Positions 8,148 through 14,907 of a stretch of 14,907 nucleotides of DNA are shown here, one piece after another. Source of the stretch: Oehlia diaphana. Taxonomy: Eukaryota; Glomeromycota; Glomeromycetes; Glomerales; Glomeraceae. The DNA is taken from contig QZLH01001131.1 in NCBI GenBank assembly GCA_003833135.1, positions 1 through 14,907 on the forward strand. The letters run 5' to 3'. The notes beneath the pieces were generated by a model. That model was not told the origin of the DNA, made no database searches, and saw only the letters and a list, made by a program, of their open reading frames with translations. How positions within the stretch are numbered: the stretch's first letter is position 1; each line of letters begins with the position of its first letter. Position numbers and translations under genes: made by a program.

Positions 8148-9766
8148 ATAAACAAGACTGTATGGATAGTAACCCAGAATATGGTGAAGGTTTTTGACAG
8201 TGTTGGAATGATTCTCCTGCAAAAAGCCTTGGAGAGAATAAGATTACCACCATCTACTACTAATTTTATTATAAATATCTTCAAAAACCAGAAAATTAAA
8301 ATCATTACAGCGTACGGCTTAACTGATACATTCACTGCGTGTGATGGCATAGACCAAGGGGAAGTGATCTCACCCTTAGTATGGAGAATTTTCTATGATC
8401 CCTTGCTCCACAGAATACAAGAAGATGAAACTTTAGGTTACTGTATGGAGATGAAATAGCCAGATAACATCGCTAACAACAATAAACAGAAAATTACAAT
8501 ACGAACTGCTATGTTAACTTATGCAGACGATACTCAATGGATTGCTAAGAGTAAAGATGAAGCAAAAGCAATTTTACTAATCGCGGATGAGTTCTTTGAT
8601 ATTAACGACATAAAAAAATTAGTGATAAAAAAACGGAAATCATCATTGTAAACCCAGATGAGAGAAACGAAGAGAAAAATTTTTTAGAAATAGGAAAAAC
8701 AACAGCAAAGTGTCAGTTAACAAGGGATCAGTTTCAATTCGAATTTTGGGAGTTTGGTTTAAAGCAAATAAAGGTGATAAACACACAGAAAACATAGTTA
8801 AGAAGGAAATTTTGACAATAGTGAGGTGATTAAACGCAAATACATAACATATGCGCAAACGATATACATTATCAATACCGTATTACTCCTACGTCTAAAA
8901 TATAGACTTAAAACAACCGTTTGGAAAGACAAGAAATATGAGAAGTTTTTCAAGCCAGTTTTGCAAATAATTAAATACAAAATATGACTTCCCAGAAACT
9001 GCCACGATAACATTCTTCTCCACTCAGCACAAGGAAAATTAAAGAACCTGTGGAGAAACCAAATTGCAGCACAGATAACAGAATTTTTAGTTGCCATTAA
9101 TTTCCAATCAAAACAGGCTGACATAATCAAAATGTGATTAAAAAAGGCATAGTTAATTTTGAATATATTGTCATGTGTTCTATTGATGGAACTGGACGTT
9201 ACAGTTCCTAACAAAATGTCAAATAATCACGCTTACAATGTAATAAGAAAAGCACATGATTATTTATTTAAATTTTACTCACTATCAGACAACGAAGAAT
9301 GGGACATACCATTAATAGGTCTGAATGTAAGAAACTTTGTATATCAATAAACGCCAATGATGCACATGAAAGATAAAGAACTTATCATAAGAAAAGTGGC
9401 ATCTATGTCAATTTATGGCACACTACAGCTGGTTAATCAAGACACTTCAGATACAGTCACATGGTAACAGATTTGTGACGTCAACAAAGACCAGCTAGAG
9501 AAAAAATTCCAAGATGGTTCACTTTACTAGCGGATCTTATACAGAAGGCATCCTATCTAAAGGATTTCTGTATGACAGATAAAACACCCTTCAATTCAGA
9601 AAATTCCTTAGAACATGATGAAAGTTATTTAGAAAATGTACAGGCATTTAAAATGTTAAAGAAACTACCATCCATAGATAATAGAAAGAAAGAATTCGTT
9701 CACATCCCTATAAAAAAATTGGTTACATTTTTTATAAAGTTTTTATACAATTTTTTTCCTTAGAAA
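8148..9766 (+). pseudogene. LINE reverse transcriptase and post-RT region, pseudogene
   Basis: Reverse transcriptase copies the element's RNA at a nicked target. Homology begins at about 8148 (NKTVWIVTQNM), followed by motif A with FDSV (catalytic Asp at 8196-8198), motif B-like DQGEVISP (about 8353-8376) and motif C, YADD (8520-8531, both aspartates present). An in-frame TAG lies at 8457-8459 between B and C. Loss of one A in the A-run near 8625 shifts the frame; with further shifts near 8725 and 8830 the family-like segments IRILGVWFK, TYAQTIYIINTVLLLRLKYR and LPRNCHDNILLH can be followed. From about 8833 to 9530 one frame continues through stops at 8985, 9135, 9150, 9348, 9465 and 9528. 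A shift near 9500 then leads into PRWFTLLADLIQ and the segment ending near 9740. After that, recognisable LINE sequence stops. Confidence 0.85.
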
Positions 9767-9840
9767 TAACGTATCATAATAGGATACAGAAAAATGCACA
9801 ATTTCATATCTTTAAAAATATGATTTGAATACAGAATTTG

Positions 9841-9926
9841 CACGGGATTCATATGGAATTTACATGATTTGATCACTGATTTTATCATGAAATTTATACG
9901 ATTTGGTCACTGAATTTACTATTTGT
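9841..9926. repeat. Imperfect duplication of about 34 bp
   Basis: GAATTTACATGATTTGATCA and GAAATTTATACGATTTGGTC, each followed by CTGA and ATTT-like bases, form two adjacent diverged copies, with traces of a third in the sequence before them. Confidence 0.45.
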
Positions 9927-10189
9927 ATTACAGTTTACTATAATTGTATTTATATAAATCTAATTTTACTTTATTAGATTAAATAAAAAATAAAAAATAA
10001 ACAAAATACAAAAATTCCCTCCTTATTAAAACCACCTATTGCAACCAAAATTATCTATAAGTTCAGATTCATTTGGAGTTAAACGACCTAAAAAAACATA
10101 AAAAAAAACATAAGAACGTCTAACTTAATTGGAAATAAAAACTCTCCTCATATAGTATCTGCAATTGTCCAAGTCACCAAAAGTCAGCA

Positions 10190-10520
10190 AGCAAACTTCA
10201 GAATATCTGATCTACATAAAGAAAAGAATTATGAAGCATCTGATGAAAAAAAAACCAAAACAACAAAATAAATCCAAAACTAATCTACAAAAAAAAAAAG
10301 ACTCTGAAGCCCAAAGCAACAAAACTGAAACAACCTACAAAAAAAAAAAAGAATCTAAACCCACTTAGAAAGGAAAAAAAAGAAATTTGAACTGACCTAA
10401 AAAAAGAAAAAAATACTGAACCATTCTACAAAAAGAAAAGAACTCCCAAACTGATCTACAAAAAAGAAAAAAGAAACTAAATCTTCTTACAAAAAATATC
10501 TGCTGGCCTATAAAATAAAA
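10190..10520. repeat. A-rich imperfect tandem repeat
   Basis: Some eight to ten units of roughly 27-35 bp share the pattern CTACAAAAAAGAAAAAAG followed by a short non-A segment such as AACTGAT or TCTGAAGCC. Unit length varies. It gives a Lys-rich chance frame on the plus strand and a Phe-rich one on the minus strand. Confidence 0.55.
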
Positions 10521-10559
10521 AAAGGGATAAATATAAATAAAAAGAAAGGAGAATAAAGA

Positions 10560-10870
10560 ATAAATCAAAAAAAAATATTTTTTTTAGTAAAAAGAAGGTA
10601 ACGAAGTTAGGAAAATTAAAAAAAATTTTTTTTAAAGGAAGGACGTCAAAGTAAGAAAAATAAAAAATTTTTTATAAAGAGAAAAAAGTAATAGAAAGAA
10701 GAATTTTTTTTTTTTAAAAAAAAAAAAGAAGAGTGGGAATAAAAGAAAAAAATTTTTTTTTTAAGGGAGTAACGAAAAAAAATTTTTTTTTAAAGTGATG
10801 AAAAAAAAATTTTTTTAAAGTGAGGTATGAAAAAAAATATTTTTATTTTAAAAGGGAGTAATGAAAAAAG
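10560..10870. repeat. (A)n(T)n tandem units
   Basis: About eight units of around 30 bp each hold a run of 7-12 A directly followed by 6-14 T, joined by AAGGGAGTAACG-like linkers (AAGGGAGTAACG, AAAGTGATG, AAAGTGAGGTATG, AAAGGGAGTAATG). A-to-T run junctions are bent, nucleosome-disfavouring DNA, but no function is claimed. Confidence 0.6.
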
Positions 10871-10984
10871 AAGAAAAATTTAGAATAAATAAAAAAAATA
10901 AGACAAGAGAAAAGAGAAAGGAAAGGAAAGAAGATCAGAAAATCAAACTCATCAAAGTAAGAGTTTATATAAAAAACAAAAAAC

Positions 10985-11032
10985 GTATCATAACAAAACT
11001 ATAAATAATTATGTGATCTCGTGTTATGATAC
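10985..11032. repeat. GTATCATAAC hairpin
   Basis: GTATCATAAC at 10985-10994 is followed 28 bases later by its exact reverse complement GTTATGATAC at 11023-11032. The same word begins the insertion at 9771, so this may mark an element end. Confidence 0.55.
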
Positions 11033-11337
11033 AGGATTTTTGTAAAATTAAAATTATCTTCTAAAAATATTAAGTTTAAAAATTCTGTATATATTCTGCA
11101 TGATTAATTTTTTCCGTATACATTTCATATATATTAGTTTTTTTTAAAAAATGTTCAAAAATGAATTGCTTATTAAATATACGGAATTTGTATACAAAAT
11201 CTATAGAAACGTACATAAAATGTATGCAAAACGTATCCTTTCTATATACATATTTCTTATAGGGTATGCAGCAGGATTGTACACTAATATTTGGACAAAT
11301 TAACAAAAAACATTAAACAGATAAACACACAATACAA

Positions 11338-12699
11338 CACTGGGTTATAACAGATAGTGAATAGAAAATGGACAATGAAAAGCCATATAAAACAATTAAG
11401 CGATGTGAAGGTTGTTCACTAAATGATAGAAGAATCAATAAAGAAACTCATGGTTGCTATTTTAACAAAGACCATCTGTCATTAACTTGTATAAATAGAG
11501 TACCTAAATACTGAAATGATCCAAATACTAGAATAGTCAAAGACATCATAGAAAACAGAAATTACTCACTTTCACAACAAACTATAAAATATAGTTTTGT
11601 TGATATACAGATTTTAGACTATGATTCGACCTTAATCCAAAATACATTGCTAGACAATGAAGCCATACAACAGTATATAACATTATTACAACAAACAAGA
11701 TTGAATTTCGCTCCATCTGATATGATTAATATATACACAGATGGTTCATTAACAAATTGTTTTAACAATAGCTCTAACATATTTACAAAACTTATGGATA
11801 CAGGCTGGGTGATACTGAATAATAAAGATGAAGTAATATTAGAATGCAACAGTTCAATCACAAATTGGCCTTCATCTACATGTGCAGAACTAGGAGCTAT
11901 TTTGTCAGCTACATTAGTTTTACAGAGGACAGAAAGCAAATATTATTACAGACTCACAAGCTGCTATAGATAGCATTAATTACATAAGAACAAATCTGAC
12001 AAATGGTAAAAACAAAACAATTATAGTATAGTAAGTAGTATAATTAACCTTATTGATAGCAAACAGTTAGAAATAAAACTGGTAAAAGTTAAAGGTCACT
12101 CAGAAGTCAAAGGTAACGAAGAAGCAGATAGGGTGGCAAAAAACAACACAAAGAAACCAACTTGCATCAATGTCAAAAATTTACAACAAAAGGATTTAAT
12201 ATACGATATTTACTGGAATGGCAAAAGAGTAGACAGAAATATCAGAAAATTTATAGATAAATTGTATGAAACTACATTAAATGCTGCATGGTCCCTCAAC
12301 CACACACATAGATCAGTCTTTTCAGATACAACTAACACAATAGAAGAAGAGGTTACTTGGATGCTATTCAAAAAAAATACAGAACCCAACTGTACAACAA
12401 CACTAACAAATGACAGATTCATCAAATACTTGAAACTTCTAAATTGTTTGCTCCCAACTTTAGAAATCATGAAGGAAAGAAGATATGACTTGTATGGAGA
12501 TGTAAAATATAGGTTTTGTCTTGAAGAAAATGAAGATGATGATCATATGATATATTGTCAACAGCTCAGTAATAAGTGGACAATTGTAGCTGACAACACT
12601 GTATGCAAATATAATCAAATAATCAAAAATTTTTTATTTACAAGAAAAATATATTCAATTAAGTCAAGAAGATATATAACAACTACTCTTATGGAATAA
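11338..12699 (+). pseudogene. LINE C-terminal region: zinc-binding-like segment and RNase H, pseudogene
   Basis: RNase H degrades the RNA strand after reverse transcription. The relic starts at HWVITDS (11338), with CEGC and a later HLSLTC forming a Cys-rich segment, and stops at 11362-11364 and 11512-11514 in the same frame. RNase H follows with its catalytic set retained: YTDGS (Asp 11740-11742), AELGA (Glu 11887-11889), TDSQAAID (Asp 11951-11953), KGHSE (His 12097-12099) and EEAD (Asp 12127-12129). A small indel near 11935-11943 moves the frame before TDSQ, and another near 12025-12035 (after stops TAG TAA) moves it again. From there one frame runs open to the TAA at 12697-12699. The last 190 residues contain WNGKRVDRNIRKF and a degenerate zinc knuckle (RFCLEE, then DDDHMIYC) with the first Cys of the usual CX2C missing. 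Confidence 0.85.
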
Positions 12700-12706
12700 C
12701 AACTTC

Positions 12707-12754
12707 AGTGGGATACCACATGAGATATAATTATATCTCATATGGTATCCCACT
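12707..12754. repeat. 48-bp near-perfect palindrome just after the LINE stop codon
   Basis: AGTGGGATACCACATGAGAT leads into ATAATTAT and returns as ATCTCATATGGTATCCCACT. Each arm is about 23 bp with one mismatch and essentially no loop. It begins seven bases after the LINE stop. Its words (ATACCACAT) recur in the minisatellite that follows. Confidence 0.85.
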
Positions 12755-12765
12755 TATTCTAGATT

Positions 12766-12956
12766 ATAGTACCACATGTAATCTAAATATCATATAATCT
12801 AAATATCACATGTAATCTAAATATCACATATAATCTAAATATCACATATAATTTAAATATTGCATATAATCTGAATACCACATATGATCTAAATAATGTG
12901 ATCTAATTACCACATATAATCTAAATACTATGGTCTAAATACCGCATGTAATCTAA
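12766..12956. repeat. 18-bp minisatellite
   Basis: About ten to twelve units of consensus TAATCTAAATAYCACATA run in tandem with single-base changes and some shortened copies. Two further copies lie at 13052-13095. Tandem short repeats at the 3' end are known in several LINE groups, so this may be the element's tail (inference). Confidence 0.8.
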
Positions 12957-13051
12957 CATTTTATTATTTCTTATATTACTTTCACATTCTAGCTATATCT
13001 TTAAGTCTTTCTTAGTATTCGTGTTTTTTATGTTAATATACTTTTTATTAT

Positions 13052-13095
13052 CACAATGTAATCTAAATACCACACACATATAATCTAAATACCAC
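13052..13095. repeat. Separated copies of the 18-bp minisatellite
   Basis: CAATGTAATCTAAATACCAC and ATATAATCTAAATACCACGC are two units of the same repeat, about 95 bp beyond the main array. The intervening TTATTATTTCTTATATTACT-type sequence is not repeated. Confidence 0.7.
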
Positions 13096-13253
13096 GCTTT
13101 TCTTCTTATTTCTGAGTCATTTATATGTTAAATTTTATAATGCTATTATCAACCTTTTGTAGTTGTTTATATACTTAGTTTTATGTCGAGGTGTTGACCT
13201 TCTGCGCCTGATTGAATGTCAAATTCTATATTAAAGTACTTATTTTTTTGCGT

Positions 13254-13322
13254 CTATTTGGTTGCCTTTCTAGATACCGAAATAGTATAAAAAAAAGATA
13301 TCGGGTAGCACAATAAATCTGC
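13254..13322. repeat. Direct repeat A, copy 1
   Basis: CTATTTGGTTGCCTTTC, then TACCGAAAT, an A-run, and GGTAGCACAATAAATCTGC. The whole segment returns in the same orientation at 13447-13514 with scattered transitions. Confidence 0.75.
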
Positions 13323-13329
13323 ATCTATA

Positions 13330-13370
13330 ATCATATAATAGTGATCCCAGAGAGCTCAATGACAGGTGAT
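13330..13370. repeat. Direct repeat B, copy 1
   Basis: ATCATATAATAGTGATCCCA plus GAGAGCTCAATGACAGGTGAT matches 13397-13437 in the same orientation. The pair lies between the two copies of repeat A, giving the order A-B-B-A. Confidence 0.75.
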
Positions 13371-13396
13371 TCTCTACGCATATATTATTAGAAGAA

Positions 13397-13437
13397 TTAT
13401 ATGATAGCGATCCCAGAGAGCTCAGTGCCAGATGTTA
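13397..13437. repeat. Direct repeat B, copy 2
   Basis: TTATATGATAGCGATCCCAG plus AGAGCTCAGTGCCAGATGT, the second copy of the segment at 13330-13370. Confidence 0.75.
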
Positions 13438-13446
13438 TATTTGTAC

Positions 13447-13514
13447 CTATTTGGTTGCCTTTCAAGTTACCGAAATGCTGTAAAAAAAGGTGACGAGTGG
13501 CACAGTAGATTTGC
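13447..13514. repeat. Direct repeat A, copy 2
   Basis: CTATTTGGTTGCCTTTCAAG, TACCGAAATGCTG, an A-run, then GAGTGGCACAGTAGATTTGC. This is the second copy of the segment at 13254-13322. Confidence 0.75.
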
Positions 13515-13610
13515 GATTAATTTTGGCTGACATTATGCCATAATTCTGGCTGATTTTTAGGGCACATGATTTGAGAGATCCAAGTTGGCATCATAATAGT
13601 GACCTGGCAG

Positions 13611-13745
13611 TAGTGTTATGATCCAGATGAATCTGTGATCTATCAATCTGATTCAAAATGATCCGGATATTCAAAATAGATCTGCAGATCCATCCTTTAC
13701 TTATCTGGATATCCGCTGGATGCATCTGAATGTATCGAATTAACC
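13611..13745. mobile_element. Probable left end of a second hAT-like element
   Basis: The segment starts TAGTGTTATGATCCAG and is dense in GATCC, CCGGAT and GGATATCC words for about 130 bp before an A/T homopolymer stretch (13745-13795). This matches the layout of the left end of the element at 4690 (TAGTGTT followed by a GATC-rich block), though the sequences are not copies of each other. The opposite end (expected to finish AACACTA) is not in the window, so neither the length nor a target duplication can be checked. Confidence 0.4.
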
Positions 13746-13859
13746 CCTTTTTTTAAAAAAAAAATTTTTTTTTTTATTTTTTTTTTATTAAATACGTTTT
13801 ATTTATCTCCTCGGTCCTCCTTTCAGCTCTAATTTACAAATAATTTAGAGCTTCAGAAC

Positions 13860-14520
13860 TTCCTGAAAGGCTTAAACAGGTAATTACATAAAAAATAGGA
13901 AGACTTTTCTTTTAAGTACATTTATTAAAGCCTTTTTTTTCTTGTAGATTTCAACTTTGAACCTTCTGGAATGACCTTGGAAGTAATTTCAATAGAAGGT
14001 TTCTTTATTATTTTATTTTAAGAACGTTTATTAATGTTCTTTTTTTGTTTTTTCTTGTAGATTTCAGCTTTGACCTTCCAAAACGGTAATTTTAATGGAG
14101 AGGGATTTATTTTTATTTAAAAACACTTATTAACGTTCTTTTTTGTTCTTTTTTGTAGATTTCAGCTTGGAGCAGTCCTAGAGGTATTTTCAATAGTGGG
14201 AGATTTATTTGTTTATATTTTAAGAACGTTTATTAACGTTCTTATTTTGTTTTTTTCTTGTAGATTTTGGCTTTGACCTTCCAGAACAGCCTTGGAGGTA
14301 ATTTCAATGGAGAGAGGATTTATTTTATTTAAAAACGTTTATTAACATTCTTTTTTTGGTCTTTCTTGTAGATTTCAGCTTGGAATAGCTTTGGAGGTAA
14401 TTTCAATAGTAGGGGGATTTATTTATTTTTATTTCAAGAACGTTTATTAACGTTCTTATTTTGTTGTTTTTTCTTGTAGATTTTGGCTTGGACCTTCCAG
14501 AACAGCTTTGCTATAGGGGT
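13860..14520 (+). repeat. 106-bp tandem array with splice-site-like borders in each unit
   Basis: Six units, with CTTGTAG/TTTGTAG anchors ending at 13947, 14060, 14158, 14263, 14371 and 14479 (spacings 98-113). Each has a T-rich tract, TTGTAG, a segment such as ATTTCAGCTTGGA, GAGGTAATTTCAAT, then the palindrome AAGAACGTTTATTAACGTTC or a variant. Alternate units are more alike (CTTGACCTTCCAGAAC-type against GGAATAGC-type), suggesting a two-unit period near 214 bp. The last unit lacks the GTAATT part. No open reading frame spans the array. It lies just inside the hAT-like terminus at 13611. Confidence 0.8.
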
Positions 14521-14524
14521 GGTG

Positions 14525-14907
14525 TCATTTTTTAATCAATAATTGATCATTATATTTAACAAAAATTAATTTTCTTATTTTTAGTTAGATGTAGCAAATT
14601 AGTGATTATAATAGTATTTATTTATATAAAGTAATAAAGTACAAATGTTTGAAATTAATAAGAAAATGTAATACTATTATTTAAACCATATGGGCCAATT
14701 CTTGGAATTTAATTTTTTTACACAAAAATAATTTATTAAAGCAAATATAAATTATTATTTATATAAGAATAATAATTTTATACTAAATAATGCAAAGAAA
14801 ACTAATTAATTATATAATTTTTAATTTTTTTTTAATATAAGATATCATTAAAATTTAATAGATCAAATATAACTCTCATGACAAAATCATTGATAATTCT
14901 TCATAGA
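14525..14907. other. AT-rich stretch, nothing recognised
   Basis: About 380 bases to the right edge. ATAATAGTATT near 14617 and AATACTATTAT near 14669 form a small inverted repeat. No ORF, RNA gene or mobile-element end could be supported. Confidence 0.5.

Larger units (their letters stand above)
9767..11337. mobile_element. A-rich insertion of unknown type splitting the LINE
   Basis: LINE protein similarity stops near 9740-9766 and resumes at HWVITDS (11338), so about 1.5 kb lies between parts that should be separated by only a few tens of residues. The insert starts close to GTATCATAATAGGATAC (9771), contains A-rich tandem repeats (10190-10520) and (A)n(T)n units (10560-10870), and has a hairpin of GTATCATAAC (10985) with GTTATGATAC (11023). 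I found no convincing terminal inverted or long direct repeats, no transposase and no target duplication. Borders are approximate, and two independent events are possible. The Lys-rich ORF at 10165-10368 follows from A-richness and is not called. Confidence 0.5.
8148..12699 (+). mobile_element. RNase H-bearing LINE, 5'-truncated and interrupted
   Basis: Reverse transcriptase (8148-8680), a post-RT region (8730-9740) and an RNase H plus C-terminal region (11338-12699) lie in the order expected of one LINE protein. They are split by unrelated A-rich sequence at about 9767-11337. The upstream endonuclease and RT finger motifs are absent, and homology starts just before RT motif A; this fits 5' truncation during target-primed reverse transcription. 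It differs in sequence from the LINE at 1-1080. Many stops and several frameshifts show it is dead. The tail may include the palindrome and minisatellite after 12699. Confidence 0.8.

Noticed and set aside
8075..8350. Minus-strand ORF overlapping the LINE reverse transcriptase
   Set aside because: Antisense shadow; the plus strand carries recognisable RT motifs there. The same applies to minus-strand frames at 8643-8858, 8798-9214, 11619-11939 and 12210-12470.
10165..10368. Lys-rich ORF of 67 codons (and the Phe-rich minus-strand ORF at 10365-10568)
   Set aside because: Both follow from A-rich tandem repeats and neither has a recognisable domain.
11076..11306. Minus-strand ORF of 76 codons
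   Set aside because: It covers the unclassified AT-rich edge of the insert; no motif and biased composition only.
13300..13515. tRNA-derived SINE suggested by GTGGCACAGTAG resembling a Pol III A-box
   Set aside because: No B-box (GGTTCGANTCC-like) lies at a suitable distance and no tRNA fold is visible.
13960..14500. Heat-shock-element-like CTTCCAGAAC words in the 106-bp array
   Set aside because: Each unit has at most one TTCNNGAA pair, fewer than the three alternating pentamers normally needed, and no gene follows.

Overview
This is AT-rich eukaryotic DNA with no prokaryote-like gene organisation. It looks like a transposon graveyard from a repeat-rich fungal genome. The relic proteins (two LINE-type retrotransposons with C-terminal RNase H or zinc-knuckle regions, and a CENP-B/Tc5-domain DDE transposase with a 59-nt intron) most resemble families I associate with arbuscular mycorrhizal fungi (Glomeromycotina, Rhizophagus-like). 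That placement is inference from memory of the families, not a database result. I see no intact host gene, tRNA, rRNA or CRISPR array.

Layout. 1-1080: 3' end of a LINE (open at the left edge) and its 3' UTR. 1140-1290: a diverged fragment of a MITE family found again further right. 1300-1376: a short TTTCGACA hairpin repeat. 1555-1720: a cluster of GACCGCAGTCC-type palindromes that abuts and replaces the 3' end of the next element. 1721-3077 (minus strand): a decayed Tigger/pogo-like transposon, with its right terminal inverted repeat ending at 3077 next to a TA. 3096-3632 and 3761-4295: two foldback MITEs of the same family in opposite orientation. 4690-7040: a roughly 2.35-kb hAT-like non-autonomous element with near-perfect 8-bp target duplications, GATC-rich subterminal blocks and a roughly 1.9-kb array of palindromic 70-bp units. 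7049-8147: AT-rich, one weak tandem repeat. 8148-12699: a second LINE, truncated within its reverse transcriptase, split by a roughly 1.5-kb A-rich insertion (about 9767-11337) and ending with RNase H and a degenerate zinc-knuckle region. 12707-13095: a 48-bp palindrome and an 18-bp minisatellite, possibly the LINE's tail. 13254-13514: an A-B-B-A direct duplication. 13611 onward: a second hAT-like terminus, followed by a roughly 106-bp tandem array in which every unit carries splice-acceptor-like and, except the last, splice-donor-like sequences. 14525-14907: AT-rich, nothing recognised.

No cooperating gene system is visible. The unifying theme is decay by C-to-T/G-to-A transitions: most in-frame stops in the Tigger and LINE relics are one transition away from CAA, CAG, CGA or TGG, and copies in the satellite differ mainly at CpG/TpG/CpA. 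This fits cytosine methylation and deamination, or a RIP-like process. The most unusual observations are the satellite-filled hAT-like element and the iterated micro-exon-like array at 13860-14520.
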